Positions 8,101 through 9,264 of a stretch of 9,264 bases of DNA are shown here, one piece after another (positions within the stretch are counted from its first letter, which is position 1; each line of letters opens with the position of its first letter). The notes below the pieces were generated by a model. The model made no database searches. It was given only the letters and a program-made list of their open reading frames with translations, and was not told the origin of the DNA. The stretch comes from an uncultured Bacteroidales bacterium (GTDB lineage: Bacteria > Bacteroidota > Bacteroidia > Bacteroidales > Bacteroidaceae): NCBI GenBank assembly GCA_945871755.1, contig CAMBWV010000018.1, positions 1-9,264 of the forward strand. The letters are read 5' to 3'. The position numbers and the translations under genes are program-made.

Positions 8101-8866
8101 CATGGCCAACAACAAGTTGATGAGCATCACCCTGGCCAACCCCAATATGTACAACCTCGAACTCTCTGGCAACGCCTTGCAGAGCATCGACCTCTCCCGC
8201 ATGCCTGCTCTCTCGCAGGTCTTCCTCTCGCACAACAGCCTCGAGCGTATTGACCTCTCTGCCCAGCCGAATCTCGTAGCCCTCCACATTGACTACAACA
8301 GATTCCGTCTCAGCACGCTCCCGCTCCCGAAGAGTTCCTACGCTTCCTATCAGTACGCCAACCAGGCCAATATGGATGTCGCTGCCGACGAGAAGGGTGT
8401 AGTAGATCTCTCCTCCGAGGCCCTCGTAGGCGGAACGCCCACTACCTTCCGCTGGTTCATTGATATGCCCTACTACAGCGAAGAGACGGGCGAACTCGAA
8501 GGCGAGGAACTCTACTACGACGACGAGGTCTTTGTGAAGGATGGCAAGTCGCAGTTTACCACCCTCCTCGACAACGTAGTCTGCGCCATGCTCAACGAGC
8601 AGTTCCCCAGCCTCACGCTCTACACCAACCCCATCGACATCAAGGTTATCGATGCCATCGAGGGCATCACCGCGGATGCTGCCTCGCGTATCAGCCTCAG
8701 CGGACGCACCATCGTCGTCAAGACGAATGCGGCCGTAGAAACCGAGGTGTTCTCGGCAGCTGGCCAACTCGTTGCCCGAGCCAAGGGCGCAGCTAGCATC
8801 AGCCTCCCCGCAGGTGTCTATGTGGTTAAGAGCGGCGATGCCACGGCCAAGGTGCTGGTGAAGTAA
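5174..8866 (+). CDS. Large secreted leucine-rich-repeat protein of three composite modules, T9SS cargo
   Basis: This is a 1230-aa surface or secreted LRR protein, probably a binding protein or adhesin; no catalytic motif was seen. The ATG at 5174 is chosen because it opens a signal peptide (MNKNFLKLKG, hydrophobic core, likely cut after SVQA at 27). A GTG at 5102 in the same frame would bury that peptide inside a 24-residue extension. Three modules follow, at about 33-456, 457-812 and 813-1157. Each has a head of about 85-100 residues, an LRR block (about 10, 7 and 7 repeats), and an Ig-like tail of about 100 residues. The repeats are mostly 21 residues with pattern LxxLxLxxNxLxxIDLSxxx. This is unlike the BspA type, which has an AF motif. 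The LRR-to-tail junctions share FATLPLP, FATLPLL and LSTLPLP. The tails end in FPALTLDYMPL, FPALTVRTTAI and FPSLTLYTNPI. Residues 1160-1230 are a T9SS type A sorting domain (TEVFSAAGQLV, LPAGVYVVKSG, KVLVK). No promoter was found directly upstream, so co-transcription with the protease is plausible. Confidence 0.95.
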   Translation: MNKNFLKLKGLLLMACMLLALPISVQAQELGEPLIEFKTAVLQQEGQDVGRTVTIFLGGYQQETDYIDFDCGNGVEEHELAPATIDASTGSWNGGTSITCNVTEEGLVRIWGDAANIAVIRFDGCYITDLKMQEMPNLYYLNLDHNLLHELDLSNFPSLAAISVSDNPFDRNPLKIGGNKPKLMLLEIGQTENLDQSFNLSDYPEMVSFDAYANKGLRTLNTSGCPKLQRLSIDGTNVQSLDLSNNPTITILNISDTGIKEIDLSNLTYLQQFYADHQSSSMNTDAKLTKLDVTKNEKLVYLFASGNLLTDIDLSHNRYLQNLYLADNKLTGINLDNNSNLVNVILRKNNMDFATLPLPGEWNQYDYNQNNMPIAKTVEVGDEIDFSHRVLREGSTTICGVFMTSEDEAGQRTPLSEEYYTYADGKITFLQAPEDSVYIAFQNDKFPALTLDYMPLRTDKFMVKTPESFGQDDITATLSSVLTPSGMTLRLKVGMHGASAEHPKTFYLSDAQGNKQAFKATSEGLPEAVNVEYTSTLSSAYILVPQNEVITALEVKDQTLTDINISKARSLGDLRLMGTGLYSIDLGYNRNLRKLVLTGNHFSTLNIRGVNDAYQKTLLTDINLSNNGITEVKLNDMGTIRHLNLADNQLTELSLKDADNILTIDLSNNNLSTVNLSYCTLMTDCNIANNAITSLVMPAEMALAHFDCSGNGLSFATLPLLPQVADYTYAPQDDVTIATKAPGVDLQAHNLNGQTNFLWKKADGTALTADTDYTITDGMTRFLEPVIGQQVHCEMTNPLFPALTVRTTAIEAAEMPNHRIGSFTTTADGEGTLILRATAPTIICVDWRGGGVGVESYNVTDELTTIPVTTHAGSQCSVYAYEPNTPLYVFSTRNIKMADVDLTNMKNLVLVNLSGAGISEVKLPDSNNLRELILDNNNIAEIDLSRYASQLVMLSMNNNQLTSFDASVMKELFSLNMANNKLMSITLANPNMYNLELSGNALQSIDLSRMPALSQVFLSHNSLERIDLSAQPNLVALHIDYNRFRLSTLPLPKSSYASYQYANQANMDVAADEKGVVDLSSEALVGGTPTTFRWFIDMPYYSEETGELEGEELYYDDEVFVKDGKSQFTTLLDNVVCAMLNEQFPSLTLYTNPIDIKVIDAIEGITADAASRISLSGRTIVVKTNAAVETEVFSAAGQLVARAKGAASISLPAGVYVVKSGDATAKVLVK

Positions 8867-8957
8867 AGTCGCCTCGTAATACGCATCCGCCAACCCACGT
8901 CTGCTGCAAATTCCTGCATTTTAACGGCAGAGGGGAGGGCGCGAGATGGGAAAGCGA

Positions 8958-8991
8958 TTTGGACATCGTCCGAAAGACTCAATCATCTTTG
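8958..8991 (+). promoter_or_regulatory. Possible promoter directly in front of a terminator hairpin
   Basis: TTTG at 8958-8961 and CATCTTTG at 8984-8991 are 22 bp apart. They match the Bacteroidota -33 (TTTG) and -7 (TAnnTTTG) boxes with one mismatch in the -7 box. The expected start near 8996-9000 would put the first base almost at the foot of the hairpin at 9001-9044. The product would be an RNA of about 45-50 nt that is nearly all hairpin. The fit to the consensus is moderate, so this remains tentative. Confidence 0.35.
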
Positions 8992-9000
8992 TATTAGCAA

Positions 9001-9044
9001 AGAGGAGAGAACCCATTAAAACGCGGGTTCTCTCCTCTCTTTTT
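9001..9044 (+). terminator. Strong intrinsic terminator
   Basis: AGAGGAGAGAACCC (9001-9014) and GGGTTCTCTCCTCT (9025-9038) form a perfect 14-bp stem around a 10-nt loop, followed by C and five T. This is the strongest terminator in the window. It lies 134 bp after the LRR stop codon, and no better candidate is nearer, so it probably ends the protease/LRR transcript. It could also end a very short RNA if the promoter-like site at 8958-8991 is active. Confidence 0.9.
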
Positions 9045-9232
9045 CCCCAAGAATGGGACCTATGGGCCATATTGCGTGGTGCAATAGTTTACCCTGAAGA
9101 AACGTTACATATTCCAACTACAGAAGTATGGATTTCAGTAAGTTAAACGACTCCTATCCCCCGTATTGATATGGTGAAAATCTGATTGCTTATTTTTTGA
9201 TTATTAAATATGGCAGGCCCGAAATAAATGAT
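9045..9232. other. AT-rich intergenic region with no recognised gene
   Basis: No credible coding region was seen on either strand. A short + frame that ends near 9146 passes straight through the terminator hairpin and has no recognisable homology, so it was not called. A small hairpin, TATTGC / GCAATA with loop GTGGT, lies at 9070-9086. The segment from 8867 to 8957, after the LRR stop, also holds nothing recognisable. Together with the terminator this makes the roughly 400-bp right end of the window non-coding. Confidence 0.5.
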
Positions 9233-9240
9233 TACATTTG
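9233..9240 (+). promoter_or_regulatory. Bacteroidota -7 promoter element for a gene at the right edge
   Basis: TACATTTG is a perfect match to TAnnTTTG and is followed by CACAC, a common context. The upstream -33 box is weak; the nearest TTTG ends at 9199, which is too far away. The start would be near 9246-9249. The sequence after it is A-rich, and an ATG at 9258 is followed by only four bases before the window ends. That ATG could be the first codon of the next gene with a very short leader, or the gene may start further on. Confidence 0.6.
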
Positions 9241-9264
9241 CACACGAACAATAATAAATGGATT

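Noticed and set aside
8946..9146. 66-codon + frame after the LRR gene
   Set aside because: It reads straight through the strong terminator hairpin at 9001-9044, and the product has no recognisable features.

Overview
The window looks like chromosomal DNA of a Bacteroidota bacterium, most likely Prevotellaceae or a close relative. Three things point there. The promoter-like sites follow the Bacteroidota -7 pattern TAnnTTTG. No start codon has a clear Shine-Dalgarno sequence, and the leaders are A/T-rich instead. All three genes carry a Sec signal peptide and a C-terminal tail of the type IX secretion system (T9SS) type A kind. The family placement is inferred from style, not from a database match.

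Layout: 1-542 has no convincing gene. It holds an array of five 22-bp GC-rich palindromic units (51-160), then a Bacteroidota-type promoter (-7 box at 391-398) with two abutting palindromes in its spacer, and a leader of about 140 nt ending in a hairpin. Next come three large genes on the + strand. 543-2375 encodes a 610-aa secreted protein of about six tandem beta-sandwich-like repeats, followed by a hairpin terminator. 2649-5012 encodes a 787-aa subtilisin-family (S8) protease with an intact catalytic triad and a large insert. 5174-8866 encodes a 1230-aa leucine-rich-repeat (LRR) protein made of three copies of one composite module. The gap before the protease holds a 63-bp array in a strict 9-bp register. 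The gap before the LRR gene holds three direct copies and one inverted copy of a 15-bp element. A strong intrinsic terminator lies at 9001-9044, with a possible promoter directly in front of it. A second promoter at the right edge (9233-9240) probably drives a gene that starts at or beyond the window end.

Together the three genes look like a cassette of T9SS cargo: an adhesin-like repeat protein, a protease and an LRR binding protein, all predicted to be surface-attached or released. No secretion machinery, regulator, mobile element, CRISPR array or RNA gene was recognised. The least explained parts are the four repeat or palindrome systems in the intergenic DNA and the triplicated LRR architecture.
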